Assembly: GCF_001314605.1 (NCBI RefSeq)
Contig: NZ_LIHP01000016.1
Coordinates: 124,001-188,000, forward strand
DNA length: 64,000 nucleotides
Source: Marinobacter sp. HL-58
Lineage (GTDB): Bacteria; Pseudomonadota; Gammaproteobacteria; Pseudomonadales; Oleiphilaceae
Direction of reading: 5' to 3'
The first letter of the stretch is position 1. Each line of letters opens with the position of its first letter. The position numbers and the translations under genes are program-made. The notes below the pieces were generated by a model. That model did no database searches. It was not told the origin of the DNA and saw only the letters and a list, made by a program, of their open reading frames with translations. Below, piece by piece: positions 1-9,317 of this stretch.

Positions 1-948
1 CTCGAACCTGCGAATACTGCCACCGGTTATGTCGAAGGCGAAATCAACGAGCGCCACTATGGCTACACAGCTGACCCGGATAACAATCCGATGGCCATGG
101 ACTTCGAAGAGGGCGTTGGCAGCTCTGGATCGCTGTTTATCAACCTGACCAACTTCCTGAACTCCCGCGACATTCTTCGCCAGGGCTCTATCGACCTGAT
201 GAACCTCGCTGCGACGATCAATGGCATGGACGGAGTCACCGGTAATGGAGTGAATTTCGTTGGGCATTCCCTCGGCACGCTGAACGGTGGTGCCTTCGTG
301 GGTGCGGCCACGGCGAGTGGCAACGAAGACCTTTTGGTGGCGTCGTCGCACCTGCTTACTCCGGTCGCTGGTACTACACGACTGCTTGAAAACTCTCCGA
401 GCTTCGCGCCAACCATTCTTGGTGGTCTGCAAGTCGCGGCTGGTCTCTCGCAAGGTGATGCCGATCTTGAGACCTTCCTTAATGTGAACCAGGCGACTCT
501 CGATGCGGTTGACCCCATCAACTTTGCCAACGAACTTGCTGTTTCAAACACTGTTCTGGCTCAGGTAGAGGGGGACCGCACTACTCCGAATGCCGCCGAC
601 ACGCGTTACGGTGAGGACAAAGGGCCGTTGGATATCACCTTCCCCAATGGCCTTCGCGTCCAATCACCGGCAGCGCCGCTCTCCGGCTCTGAGGCGCTCG
701 CTCTGATCATGGGCGCCAAGGCAACTGAGGAACCACTGGACACGCCGATGATTACTCGCTATGAAACAGGTGTCCACGGAACCCCGGTTCTGCCACAAGA
801 AGAGATTGCCGAACCGGGTGACGTGTTGAAAGACCGCACAATTGCCGCCGGCGGCGAGGTGATTGTCTCTACGGAGGATGCCCAGACAACCTTTGGCACA
901 ATGATTGAGCAAACAATCCAGCTAATCGGAACTACGATACCGGATTGA
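1..948 (+). CDS. VolA/Pla-1-type extracellular lipase, C-terminal part (5' end outside window)
   Basis: The reading frame is open from base 1 to the TGA at 946-948, so 315 residues are visible and the N-terminus is missing. The alpha/beta-hydrolase nucleophile elbow GHSLG is present, with the probable catalytic Ser at visible residue 90 (codon 268-270); a His in GVHGT at visible residue 259 is a candidate catalytic base. The segment around SLFINLTNFLNSRDILRQ resembles the C-terminal half of large bacterial surface or secreted lipases of the VolA / Pla-1 / cef type, which cleave phospholipids or lysophospholipids at the cell surface. Signal peptide and lipobox cannot be judged because the start is absent. 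An intrinsic terminator follows directly. The family call is from recognition of sequence style; the hydrolase fold is firmer than the exact subfamily. Confidence 0.75.
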   Translation, partial: LEPANTATGYVEGEINERHYGYTADPDNNPMAMDFEEGVGSSGSLFINLTNFLNSRDILRQGSIDLMNLAATINGMDGVTGNGVNFVGHSLGTLNGGAFVGAATASGNEDLLVASSHLLTPVAGTTRLLENSPSFAPTILGGLQVAAGLSQGDADLETFLNVNQATLDAVDPINFANELAVSNTVLAQVEGDRTTPNAADTRYGEDKGPLDITFPNGLRVQSPAAPLSGSEALALIMGAKATEEPLDTPMITRYETGVHGTPVLPQEEIAEPGDVLKDRTIAAGGEVIVSTEDAQTTFGTMIEQTIQLIGTTIPD

Positions 949-970
949 ATTTCATGAGGTGTGAAGCTGA

Positions 971-999
971 GGCCGCCATCGTTGATGGCGGCCTTTTTT
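971..999 (+). terminator. Intrinsic terminator of the lipase gene
   Basis: A perfect 10-bp stem (GGCCGCCATC / GATGGCGGCC) with a 3-nt loop is followed by six T residues, 22 bases after the lipase stop codon. The rest of the gap (about 1000-1160) holds nothing I can recognise. Confidence 0.9.
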
Positions 1000-1162
1000 G
1001 TTTCAGCTTTGCACAGGCACGCGGCTTGTACTCCATACTCTATGCAGCCACAACACCGATACTCCCCTCACCCCCAAACATCTCTACTGCAAAGATCATC
1101 TCTACGCGTCATCAACTAGGGTACGAACCGGGATCACGTCACAGGCGTTATGCCAAGCCAAC

Positions 1163-1191
1163 AAAAAACCCCGAAGCCAAGCCCCGGGGTT
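1163..1191 (-). terminator. Intrinsic terminator of the acylase gene
   Basis: Read on the minus strand, AACCCCG and CGGGGTT form a stem followed by a run of T residues. It lies 44 bases beyond the acylase stop codon, so the two convergent genes each have their own terminator. Confidence 0.85.
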
Positions 1192-1234
1192 CCTGTTACC
1201 ATACACAGCTGCAGGAATTCTCTATTTTAGCCTA

Positions 1235-3943
1235 TTAGTTACTGATGGTTATCTCCCCATCAGTCAGTAGGTTCTGTTCGATTTCCTCCTCCGTAAAGTA
1301 CAGCTTCCTCGCATCTTTCTGTGAGTAGCGACTGCTTTGGTCGATAAAGAAGTCAGATTCTGTATCTGCGGATTGGGAATAACTGGTCAGCCCATAGGCC
1401 TGAGGCCCCTCATCCGTATACTCGAGCCCGAAATGCCAGCTTGTACCGCGGGCAATCAACCAACCTTCTCCATCGTTAGCAGATAGTCCTGCCGCGAAGC
1501 CGGCTCCACTGTCAGAATCATATTCCGGGGTATTCACTCGCGGAATGCGCGTATCTTCAGCGAAATTATTATCCACCACGCCAATGGCGTTGAAGGCACC
1601 TTCTACATTGCCATCACCACCGTGCCATGGAATTCTTGCGGAGAGCGCCTGAGCATTTGCCGGATCCCCTCCTGGCGGAACACCTCCAGTGGGCTGATAG
1701 TACTGAACCTCACCCAGCGGGCTATCAAGTGCAATACCGGCATCCTCCAGCAATACCATTGCTGCTGCCAGGGACTGAAGCATAACGTCATCAGCCTCGC
1801 CGCGATTGTCCGTTGAAGGGTCAGCCGGCGTGTTGACTGGATCCGCCGGATCGAAATCCGTTTCCAGGTCATCGGGGAAGCTTCGATTGTAGATATCGAT
1901 AAACGCCCTGAACAGATGGGCACCGGTACTGGTTAGATCATAGGTTCCATTCCAGTCATTCAAGGTATCACACCCTTCTGTAACATCCATTGAGCCAGGT
2001 GATGTCACCTCGGGATCTGACGGCAGGAGTCCTTGGGGCACTTCAACAGGGTCGCTTATCTCAGTGCAGCGAGCCCGCAGTTCTGGCAAGAACTGTTCGG
2101 CGTACCAGGCCCGGTTGTTCCAGATGGTGTTGATCAGATCCTCGGCGCTGAATTTGCCATCCTGACCGGCGGGCGGTGGGGTATTCGGGTCCAGTCCCGG
2201 ATCAGTTGGGTTCTGAAGCATTTTGATGCCAAGTCTCGTGCGGGGATTCACCGGCGCATTCTCAGCGCCGAAGAGGGGCGAAAAACCAGTTAGAAACTCA
2301 TCAGGGTTGGTGGCCCAATGACTGCTATTGGAGTTCTGAACCCAGTCTGCACGTTGCAACTGGGGCTTATCCTCAAAAGGCACCAAGCCTGCACACTCCC
2401 CTTCTACCCAGTCATCCCGGGACTTTGAACCGTCAAGGAGGGTGACACCGCCATCAAACAACTGGTTGAACGCCGGGCTGGCAGTGCGCTTGAAATCAAG
2501 GACCGCAAGAGAAGCCCCAGAGAGATTGGGCACGGAGCTACTATCAATATAGTAGGCATTGCCCTGATCGTCTGCGTATGTGGTGTTCGTCCACAGGGTG
2601 GTACCACACTCACGGAACACATTCTTAAACTCCTCAAGATTCGTCGCCCGACTCATCTCAAGCCAGGTATCAAGCAGGCCGGAGGTATTCGCATTAGCAT
2701 CGCGATAGGTATAAGCGGCCGGTTCACCGTTGACAAGCCCCGTCCCACCCCACTCCGGGAAGGCGTCGTTGGCCTCGTTTGCCGCCAGCATAGGGCCGTA
2801 TTCGGAGAACCAGAAGGTCCTTTCAAGAACGACCGGCTCAGGGCCGCCCATGTTCACTTCAATCTGAAAGGTTTTGGAGGTTATAGGCTTTTCGACGCCG
2901 TCTTTAATATAGGTCAGCGGGTCACCTGCCTTCAGCTCCAGTTCATACCAGGTAAAGCGTCGGCTGGTGGTCACTGTGTGGGACCACGCCAGATTCTCGT
3001 TGAAGTTAATCAGCGGAATGGCCGTGCCAAGCAGCCCCGCGCCATTGACATTCAGGTAGCCCGGAACAGTCAGCTGGGCCTGGTAGAGCCGCCTGTGGCC
3101 GGTGTACGGAAAATGGGGATTCGCGAGTAACGCACCTTTTCCATTCTCGGTCAGTTCAGAGCCAATACCCCAGGCGTTGCTGGCCAGGCCCATGTCCGCA
3201 AAGTTGTCGATCCTGCGAACGTTCTGTCGAGCAGCCTCTGCCACTTGCAAGAGCTTGCCAGTGGTATCGTCAGTATTCTGAGCCAGAATCGGCTCGGCTG
3301 ACTCTCCCGGAGGTACCGCGGCAAAGGCCAAGCCAGTGGCAAATTGCGCACCACTGGCAAATTGCCCCACGATCCGATAGTGCGCCAGCAGATCGGTTGG
3401 CTCGATTTCCTTTACCCAGGGCTGGTCACGGCATTCCGCAGGTAGGGCGCTGGGGTCGGTTTCGCTTACGTACCGGTTATATCCGGCCGTGAAACCTTCA
3501 ACCATGGCGCGACTTTCTTCAGTAAGCTGTGGAAACTCGGCTTTGGCTCCGCTGAGTATGTCCTGCGCCATATAGCTGAAATCGTTGATTATATTGATAC
3601 TGTTATCGCCGGGGCCAAAATACTTCGCCCTTTCACTCCTTGCCTTGACGAATGCCTCTGCCAACAAACACACATTATCCTGGGCCTGTACGTAGCCATG
3701 TCCAAAAGCCGCCGAAGCAAGATTATTCGCCTTTATATGCGGAACCCCGTTCGTCGTTCTCCTTATATTTGCCTCAAATTTACCGTCCGCCGGGAAGAGC
3801 TGTTCGTTCACTGAGTCACCGGAACTGGAAGAGCTGCTACCGTCGAAACATCCTGTTATCAGAAAGCTGCTGGCCAGCGCTACTCCAGCAGCTTTCAATG
3901 CGCCTTTGCCGGCGCTCCTGAAAGGTTTGCGAAGCAATTTCAT
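1235..3943 (-). CDS. Penicillin acylase / AHL acylase-like lipoprotein (Ntn hydrolase)
   Basis: A 902-residue protein of the penicillin G acylase / aculeacin acylase / N-acyl-homoserine-lactone acylase superfamily. These enzymes are made as a precursor, cut at a Ser that becomes the N-terminal nucleophile of the beta chain, and hydrolyse amide-linked acyl chains. The start at 3943 is preferred over one 18 codons upstream because it puts a basic n-region and hydrophobic stretch just before a lipobox (LITGC, Cys32). A Ser-rich linker follows, so a lipid-anchored periplasmic or outer-membrane protein is likely. The alpha-chain motif FGHGYVQAQDN is followed by SNAWGIG, whose Ser255 is the predicted nucleophile. 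The substrate (AHL, beta-lactam or another acyl amide) cannot be read from sequence. Single gene with its own terminator. Confidence 0.88.
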   Translation of the reverse strand: MKLLRKPFRSAGKGALKAAGVALASSFLITGCFDGSSSSSSGDSVNEQLFPADGKFEANIRRTTNGVPHIKANNLASAAFGHGYVQAQDNVCLLAEAFVKARSERAKYFGPGDNSINIINDFSYMAQDILSGAKAEFPQLTEESRAMVEGFTAGYNRYVSETDPSALPAECRDQPWVKEIEPTDLLAHYRIVGQFASGAQFATGLAFAAVPPGESAEPILAQNTDDTTGKLLQVAEAARQNVRRIDNFADMGLASNAWGIGSELTENGKGALLANPHFPYTGHRRLYQAQLTVPGYLNVNGAGLLGTAIPLINFNENLAWSHTVTTSRRFTWYELELKAGDPLTYIKDGVEKPITSKTFQIEVNMGGPEPVVLERTFWFSEYGPMLAANEANDAFPEWGGTGLVNGEPAAYTYRDANANTSGLLDTWLEMSRATNLEEFKNVFRECGTTLWTNTTYADDQGNAYYIDSSSVPNLSGASLAVLDFKRTASPAFNQLFDGGVTLLDGSKSRDDWVEGECAGLVPFEDKPQLQRADWVQNSNSSHWATNPDEFLTGFSPLFGAENAPVNPRTRLGIKMLQNPTDPGLDPNTPPPAGQDGKFSAEDLINTIWNNRAWYAEQFLPELRARCTEISDPVEVPQGLLPSDPEVTSPGSMDVTEGCDTLNDWNGTYDLTSTGAHLFRAFIDIYNRSFPDDLETDFDPADPVNTPADPSTDNRGEADDVMLQSLAAAMVLLEDAGIALDSPLGEVQYYQPTGGVPPGGDPANAQALSARIPWHGGDGNVEGAFNAIGVVDNNFAEDTRIPRVNTPEYDSDSGAGFAAGLSANDGEGWLIARGTSWHFGLEYTDEGPQAYGLTSYSQSADTESDFFIDQSSRYSQKDARKLYFTEEEIEQNLLTDGEITISN

Positions 3944-4042
3944 AGTTGTTTGTCCATTGTGATTGTTATGGATGAGCCAAAGATGACTCACTCTCACAAA
4001 TTAGTAGACAAACTCATTCTGCGCCAAGAACTGACGCTCGTT

Positions 4043-5170
4043 TCATTTTTTATTTACTACGTCGTTATCAGCCCCCAATACCCGCCCAACATAACGACTC
4101 TCACAAGGCGTCCCACTGAACTTGATCGGATGCCCTATCTGCTTCTGGAAACCACCGCCCTCCCTGGCCACCTCTATCACCATATTCCGCGCCTTCATCT
4201 GGGGATGCTCCGCGGCTTCGGTAATCGTCAGTACGGGCTCCACACAGGCATCCACGCCTGCAAACACCGCTTCCCACTCTTTCAGGGTTTTCCGGGCAAA
4301 GGCGGCTTTCAGGGCTTCGCGGATGGTTTGCTGGTGTTCGGGGTTCTGGCTGAGGGCGAAGCTTTTCATCTCGGGGATATCCAGGGCTTCGCACAGCCGG
4401 GCCGAGAACTGGGGTTCCAGGCTGCCGACAGAGATCCAGCGGCCGTCGCTGGTCTGGTAGTAATCGTAGAAGGTTCCGCCGTTAAGCATTGAGCTTTCCG
4501 GTTTCTGTTCCTGCCCCCCTGCCAGCGCGGCGGCGCCGGCCATGCCATTCAGGGCGAAGGCGGCGTCGGTCATGCTGATGTCGATGTACTGCCCTTCCCC
4601 GGTTTGCTGCCTGTGAATCACCGCCGCCAGGATGCCCATGACCGCATGGTGGGAGCCGCCAGCCACGTCGGCCACCTGGATACCCAGGGGTGGTGGGCCG
4701 GACTCCTTGCGGCCGCTGTGGCTGGATACGCCGGCCAGGGACAGGTAGTTGATGTCGTGGCCGGCACGGTCTTTGTAGGGGCCGGTCTGGCCATAGCCGG
4801 TGATGGCGCAGTAGATCAGGTTCGGGTTGATGGCTTTCAGGGTGTCGTAGCCGATGCCCAGCCTGTCCATCACGCCCGGGCGGAACTGTTCGATAACCAC
4901 GTCGTAGTCTTTTACCAGGCGCTTGATCACGTCCGCACTGCCCTCTTTCTTCAGGTCCAGGCCAAGGGAACGCTTACCGCGGTTCAGGAAGGTGTGGGCC
5001 GTGCTTACGCCGTCTTCCAGCGGGGGCATGACGCGGGTGAGGTCCAGCCGGTCCGGGGCCTCCACCCGCAGGACGTCTGCGCCCATGTCCGCCAGCAGCA
5101 TGGTGGCGTAGGGGCCAGGGAGCAGCGTGCTGAAATCCAGTATCTTGAGGTGGTTTAGCGGGCCGGGCAT
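4043..5170 (-). CDS. CaiB/BaiF (class III) CoA-transferase or alpha-methylacyl-CoA racemase-like enzyme
   Basis: A 375-residue member of the formyl-CoA transferase / alpha-methylacyl-CoA racemase family. The N-terminal LKILDFSTLLPGP and ADMGADVLRVE segments are family hallmarks. Asp139 in AGHDINYLSLAG sits where the catalytic Asp is expected. Some members move CoA between carboxylic acids, others racemise 2-methyl-branched acyl-CoAs; the DLTRVMPP and FLNRGKRSL segments lean toward the racemase-like branch, which is only an inference. The start at 5170 is chosen because an AAGGAG motif precedes this ATG; a longer frame to 5272 would run through the divergent promoter region. It is divergent from the AraC regulator at 5246, a likely controller. 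Confidence 0.88.
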   Translation of the reverse strand: MPGPLNHLKILDFSTLLPGPYATMLLADMGADVLRVEAPDRLDLTRVMPPLEDGVSTAHTFLNRGKRSLGLDLKKEGSADVIKRLVKDYDVVIEQFRPGVMDRLGIGYDTLKAINPNLIYCAITGYGQTGPYKDRAGHDINYLSLAGVSSHSGRKESGPPPLGIQVADVAGGSHHAVMGILAAVIHRQQTGEGQYIDISMTDAAFALNGMAGAAALAGGQEQKPESSMLNGGTFYDYYQTSDGRWISVGSLEPQFSARLCEALDIPEMKSFALSQNPEHQQTIREALKAAFARKTLKEWEAVFAGVDACVEPVLTITEAAEHPQMKARNMVIEVAREGGGFQKQIGHPIKFSGTPCESRYVGRVLGADNDVVNKK

Positions 5171-5186
5171 GCAAATCTCCTTATGG

Positions 5187-5214
5187 TTGCATTGTAAGCG
5201 AAGGGTTTTATGAT
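5187..5214 (+). promoter_or_regulatory. Putative sigma-70 promoter of the AraC-type gene at 5246
   Basis: TTGCAT, a 16-bp spacer and TATGAT lie in the divergent gap between the CoA-transferase and the regulator. Initiation about 7 bases after the -10 element would leave a leader of roughly 25 bases before the ATG at 5246. Confidence 0.5.
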
Positions 5215-5245
5215 GGGCTTCATTCAAAGAAGGATAAAGGATCAC

Positions 5246-6265
5246 ATGTCGGAACTCACCGTTTCCAGACACTTTGTGGAAGCCGCGCTGATAGGCGCCG
5301 GGAAGGCGGGTTTTGATACCCGTGCCTTGCTGCGGGAAGCCGGGATTTCACCGGATCTGCTGAGAATCGAGATGGCGCGGGTCAGCAGCACCCAGTACAG
5401 CCGGCTGATGCAGATTATCTGGAACCGCATGGAGGATGAGTTCATGGGCCTGGGCCCCCGGCGCTGCCGTACCGGCACCTTTGCCACCATGTGTGCCCTG
5501 GTGATTGACTGCCCCAACCTGGAAGCGGTATACCGGCGGGCCTTCGATTTCTGCCGTCTGTTCGAGCCCATGGTGGCCATGAAGCTGGAGGTGGATGACC
5601 AGACCGCGCGACTGGAAACGGTGATTGAGGGTGATATTCAGGACCCGATGTATTTTTTTCGGGAAAGCATTCTGGTGATCTGGCACCGGCTGGGCAGCTG
5701 GCTGATCGGGCAACCGGTGGAGTTGCTGAAGGCACAGTTCAGCTATCCCCGGCCGCCCCATGGCGATGAATACCGGCATATTTTCCATTGCCCTCTGTCT
5801 TTCGAGGCCGGGAAAACGGCACTGACATTCGACAAGCGTTTTCTCCAGGCACCGGTAATCCGGGACAAACCCGAGATGCGCCAGTTCCTGAAAACCTCGC
5901 CGGCGGATCTGTTATCACGCCCGGATGAAAGCAATACCTTTACCGGCCGGATACGGGCGCTGATCGGCCGGGACTTTACCCGGTCATTGCCGGATTTCGA
6001 ATGGATTGCCGCGGAACTGCATACCAGCCCCCAGACCCTTCGGCGGCGGCTGAAGCAGGAAAACACATCGTTCCAGGAAATCAAGGACTTGCTGAGGCGG
6101 GATATGGCCATTTACTACCTGTCGCGGCCGGATTTACCCATTAACGACATTGCCTTCCGTGTCGGATTCACCGAGCCTTCCACCTTCCACCGTGCGTTCA
6201 AGAAGTGGACAGGCGTCACCCCCGGGGCCTACCGCGAGGGTGAGCGGGGTCAACTGCCGGACTGA
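5246..6265 (+). CDS. AraC family transcriptional regulator (arabinose-binding-type N-domain)
   Basis: A 339-residue regulator with an N-terminal effector-binding domain of the kind found in OruR/ArgR-like AraC proteins (about residues 20-210) and a C-terminal double helix-turn-helix (about 240-335). The second helix-turn-helix shows the signature INDIAFRVGFTEPSTFHRAFKKW. The ATG at 5246 is preferred because the 5' alternative at 5210 overlaps the predicted -10 box. It is divergent from the CoA-transferase, so it probably controls that gene in response to a lipid or acyl-derived ligand; this is inference from layout. Its last 16 bases overlap the convergent gene on the other strand. Confidence 0.9.
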   Translation: MSELTVSRHFVEAALIGAGKAGFDTRALLREAGISPDLLRIEMARVSSTQYSRLMQIIWNRMEDEFMGLGPRRCRTGTFATMCALVIDCPNLEAVYRRAFDFCRLFEPMVAMKLEVDDQTARLETVIEGDIQDPMYFFRESILVIWHRLGSWLIGQPVELLKAQFSYPRPPHGDEYRHIFHCPLSFEAGKTALTFDKRFLQAPVIRDKPEMRQFLKTSPADLLSRPDESNTFTGRIRALIGRDFTRSLPDFEWIAAELHTSPQTLRRRLKQENTSFQEIKDLLRRDMAIYYLSRPDLPINDIAFRVGFTEPSTFHRAFKKWTGVTPGAYREGERGQLPD

Positions 6266-7116
6266 CTGGCCCCCTGCATCGTCTTTATCAGACGGCCTAG
6301 GGTGCGGGCAATTTCCCGTGCCCTTTCCCGGTCCTCGCTCAGCTTCATCAGGCGTGAGCCATCTCTCGGATCGTATATCCAGCAACTGCTGGTTGAGCTC
6401 TCGCAGTTCCACTCCACCTGCGGATTGACCCCGAACACACCCAGCGACTCCGTTGTTCGGACCACCCGGTCGTTGTCCTCACGGCGGGACTCCTGAATGC
6501 TGATCGTGTCGTTGCGTCTGTCCAGCGTGTAGGCGATATCTGCCGGCTGGTCCAGCCTTACGATTCGCTGGTCGGCTCTCCATCCCGCCGCCCCGAGAAG
6601 GGTATTGGCGTGAATCACCAGGGCTTGCTCATCCGATTCAGCCAGGTACAGCTGCTTCAGATTCTCCAGTGATTCCTCACCAGCAGGCTCTATGATGGCA
6701 ACCGGCTCACTCTTGTCCTGCCCGTTTTCACTGGCATTTGCCCCCTCTTGCTTTCGCTCCTTCTCAACCCGTGTAATCAGATTGAGGGCGTCGCGGTAAT
6801 GCTCACCGTCTTCGCCGGCCCGGCTGACGTAGCGTTCCAGTGCCGCCCGCGCCTCGTTAAAATGCCCGGCCTCCAGCATCACCCGGCCGCGAAAATAGTA
6901 ATAGTCCGCCGGTTTGTCCCCTTCCAGTTGCTGAAGGCGGTTGAGATATTCCCCCGCTTCGCCCCAGTTCTCGCCGGTGACCGCCTCTTCAGTGGCCAGC
7001 ATCAGCCTGCGGATTTCGTGTTCAGGCTCCAGTGCATCAACCTGACCGGCCATCAGCAGCGATGCCAGAAAAAGGCCGCAAGCCGATCGGCGCCCGATGC
7101 GGGTTATCTTCACCAT
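6250..7116 (-). CDS. Exported TPR-like protein of unknown function
   Basis: A 288-residue protein with a basic start, a hydrophobic segment (about residues 11-25) and a likely signal-peptidase site near VDA-LE, suggesting export to the periplasm. Residues 30-125 are helical with TPR-like spacing (YYYFRGRVMLEAGHFNEARAAL). A charged low-complexity linker follows at about 125-145. The C-terminal 120 residues are beta-rich with two close Cys in NCESSTSSCWIYD. I do not recognise a named family. The start has a good GGAG site and lies 5 bases after the rmuC stop codon, so the two are co-transcribed. The tail overlaps the convergent AraC gene by 16 bases. Confidence 0.7.
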   Translation of the reverse strand: MVKITRIGRRSACGLFLASLLMAGQVDALEPEHEIRRLMLATEEAVTGENWGEAGEYLNRLQQLEGDKPADYYYFRGRVMLEAGHFNEARAALERYVSRAGEDGEHYRDALNLITRVEKERKQEGANASENGQDKSEPVAIIEPAGEESLENLKQLYLAESDEQALVIHANTLLGAAGWRADQRIVRLDQPADIAYTLDRRNDTISIQESRREDNDRVVRTTESLGVFGVNPQVEWNCESSTSSCWIYDPRDGSRLMKLSEDRERAREIARTLGRLIKTMQGASQSGS

Positions 7117-7121
7117 GTGCT

Positions 7122-8537
7122 TTACTCCTGCTGGTTATCCCGGACGGCGTCGTCTTCGGCGTCCACTTCTGCCTGATCCATGATCGCTTTCGGGAGTTCT
7201 TTTTTAACACGAACGCCCAGCTCCACAAAGCGATTGGCCTGGGAGATCAGATTACCGCGCCCACGGGTCAGGGTGTTCATTGCGGAATCATAAGTGCCCT
7301 GTGCAGTGTGTAGCTGGGTGCCGAGTTTTTCCATGGCCTCCACAAATATCCTCAGCTTGTCATACACTGCACTGGCCCTGTCAGCAATGCGACGCGCGTT
7401 CTGGCTCTGGCGCTCGTACCGCCAGATGTTCTCGATGGTGCGCAAGGTGGCCAGTAACGTGGTTGGTGTAACCACAATAATCTTTCGCTCAAATGCTTCT
7501 GCGAATAGGTTCTCGTCCTGCTGAAAAGCGGCTACAAATGCCGGTTCAATGGGCATGAACAGGAAGACGAAGTCCGGCGAGTGCAGACCGTGGAGCTGGC
7601 TGTAGTCCTTCTCGCTCAGCGCCCGGATGTGGTTGCGAACGGCTTCCACATGCTGCCGTAGCGCCTCTTCCTTTGCCTCTTCATCTTCTTCCGTCGCCCA
7701 TTGCTGGTAAGCCACCAGCGACACTTTCGAGTCCACCACAAGGTTACGCTGGTCAGGCAGGTGCACAATCACATCCGGCCGCAATAGCTGGTTGTTGTCA
7801 TCGCGGTAGCTGCCCTGGGTTTCGTACTCGATGCCCTTGCGCAGGCCGGAACGCTCCAGCACTCTCTCAAGGATCAGTTCACCCCAGTTGCCCTGGATCT
7901 TCTTGTCACCCTTGAGCGCCCTGGTCAGGTTGGAGGCCTCTTCAGTGATCTGGCGGTTCAGTTCCTGCAGGGACTTTATTTCGCTTCTCAGGGCCTGTCG
8001 ATCACGGGTTTCGTTGGTGTAGACGTCCTCCACCCGCTTGCGAAAATCCTGCAGCTGGTCACGGAACGGGTTGAGCAGGGTATCAATGCTGGTCCGGGTC
8101 TGCTGGCTGAAACGCTCGCTTTTCTGTTCAAAAATGCGGTTGGCCAGGTTCTCGAACTCCTGCTTCAGCGCATCGCGATTCCGTTCCAGCAGTTCCAGTT
8201 TTTCAGTGGTAGACCGGCGCTCTTTCTCAAGTGTGACTTCCTGCTCCCTGAGAGCGACTTTTGCGTCACTGAGCGCCCGGGCAAGCTCATCGGCGCGCTG
8301 CTGTTGCGACACTCTCTCAGCTTCAAGCTGCTCAATACGCTCCAGCCGGGACCTGCTTTCGGACTCCAGGCCAGCCACCTGATTGTCCAGAACCGCCGCG
8401 CGTTGCCGCCAGCTTTCAGTGGTGCGGTTACCCTTTATCACCATGAACACCAGCAGGCCCACAACCAGGGCCAGCATGGCCGCGGACACAACAATCTCCG
8501 GCTGGTTTTCCATCGCAGCAACTACGGCCTGGGGCAC
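7122..8537 (-). CDS. rmuC: DNA recombination protein RmuC
   Basis: A 471-residue protein with an N-terminal membrane anchor (about residues 16-35), a long coiled coil (about 40-200) and the RmuC nuclease-like domain. This domain contains the conserved stretches GNWGELILERVLERSG, PDVIVHLPD, VDSKVSL and FMPIEPAF. RmuC limits inversions at short inverted repeats and is regarded as a membrane-tethered restriction-endonuclease-fold protein. The start codon is GTG at 8537, supported by an AAGGAG motif six bases upstream; the next ATG would cut the first residues and lacks such a site. It is first in a two-gene unit with the TPR-like protein. Confidence 0.93.
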   Translation of the reverse strand: MPQAVVAAMENQPEIVVSAAMLALVVGLLVFMVIKGNRTTESWRQRAAVLDNQVAGLESESRSRLERIEQLEAERVSQQQRADELARALSDAKVALREQEVTLEKERRSTTEKLELLERNRDALKQEFENLANRIFEQKSERFSQQTRTSIDTLLNPFRDQLQDFRKRVEDVYTNETRDRQALRSEIKSLQELNRQITEEASNLTRALKGDKKIQGNWGELILERVLERSGLRKGIEYETQGSYRDDNNQLLRPDVIVHLPDQRNLVVDSKVSLVAYQQWATEEDEEAKEEALRQHVEAVRNHIRALSEKDYSQLHGLHSPDFVFLFMPIEPAFVAAFQQDENLFAEAFERKIIVVTPTTLLATLRTIENIWRYERQSQNARRIADRASAVYDKLRIFVEAMEKLGTQLHTAQGTYDSAMNTLTRGRGNLISQANRFVELGVRVKKELPKAIMDQAEVDAEDDAVRDNQQE

Positions 8538-8776
8538 CCTGATCTCCTTGACTGATTATTCGAATATGACAATGCAGCAACAGTTTACCGTATTCGCGGA
8601 ACCTTTTTGCCTGTCGCCCCGTCGGATACTTGTTGTTACACATGCAGCCATCGACTGCTTGGCAAAAATTTCAGCCTGATACATCCGGCTCTGGACTCGG
8701 TGCGTAATATCATCTAAAACGGATAATACACCCCGGCACCAAGGTCCCTGGGCAGTATAAAGGACAGGAATTCGAC

Positions 8777-9142
8777 ATGCTTAAAGAGCTCTGGAGAAAA
8801 CTGGGATCGGAACTGTCACCCTCCGACTGGCCTGAAGACCACGACGGCTTCCGGTCGAAGAATCACAAGGGAGAGTTCCGCATACTGCCGCACATGACCC
8901 ATACCGGTGAATTTCATCTCGAGCGTCTGACCGGCATCCTGAAGAGCCGCTATGGCAAGACGTTCCAGAACAACGGCGATGAATCCATACGTGATCTGAT
9001 CCACTATGCCTCGCGTATCCAGGATCAGGATGTTCAGAGGGAGCTGCTACTGTTCTATCTCAATTGCTCCCCGATTGTTCAGGAATATCTCCGGTCTGAT
9101 GAAGTGCTTGCCGAGAACCACTTCCTGTCCCGGACATCCTGA
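8777..9142 (+). CDS. Small conserved-looking protein of unknown function
   Basis: A 121-residue soluble protein without signal peptide or membrane segment, divergent from rmuC. It is mixed charged, with mostly helical C-terminal half (SIRDLIHYASRIQDQDVQRE) and a His-rich segment HMTHTGEFHLER. An AGGACAGGAA stretch precedes the ATG. I recognise no family. The 239-base gap upstream (8538-8776) presumably carries divergent promoters but shows no clear element. Confidence 0.6.
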   Translation: MLKELWRKLGSELSPSDWPEDHDGFRSKNHKGEFRILPHMTHTGEFHLERLTGILKSRYGKTFQNNGDESIRDLIHYASRIQDQDVQRELLLFYLNCSPIVQEYLRSDEVLAENHFLSRTS

Positions 9143-9317
9143 AACAGATATTTTCGCCGTTAACCATCTGTAAACCCTCCCAACAGGTATGTTGTTGTAT
9201 ACTTCCGCCCTGAGAATAAGATAGCGTTGCCCGATGGGGTAATGACTTTAATTGCGGCACTCTTTATGACGGTATTCCGGACTGTGAGAAATCACGCCGC
9301 GGGTTCAGAGGTTTCGG

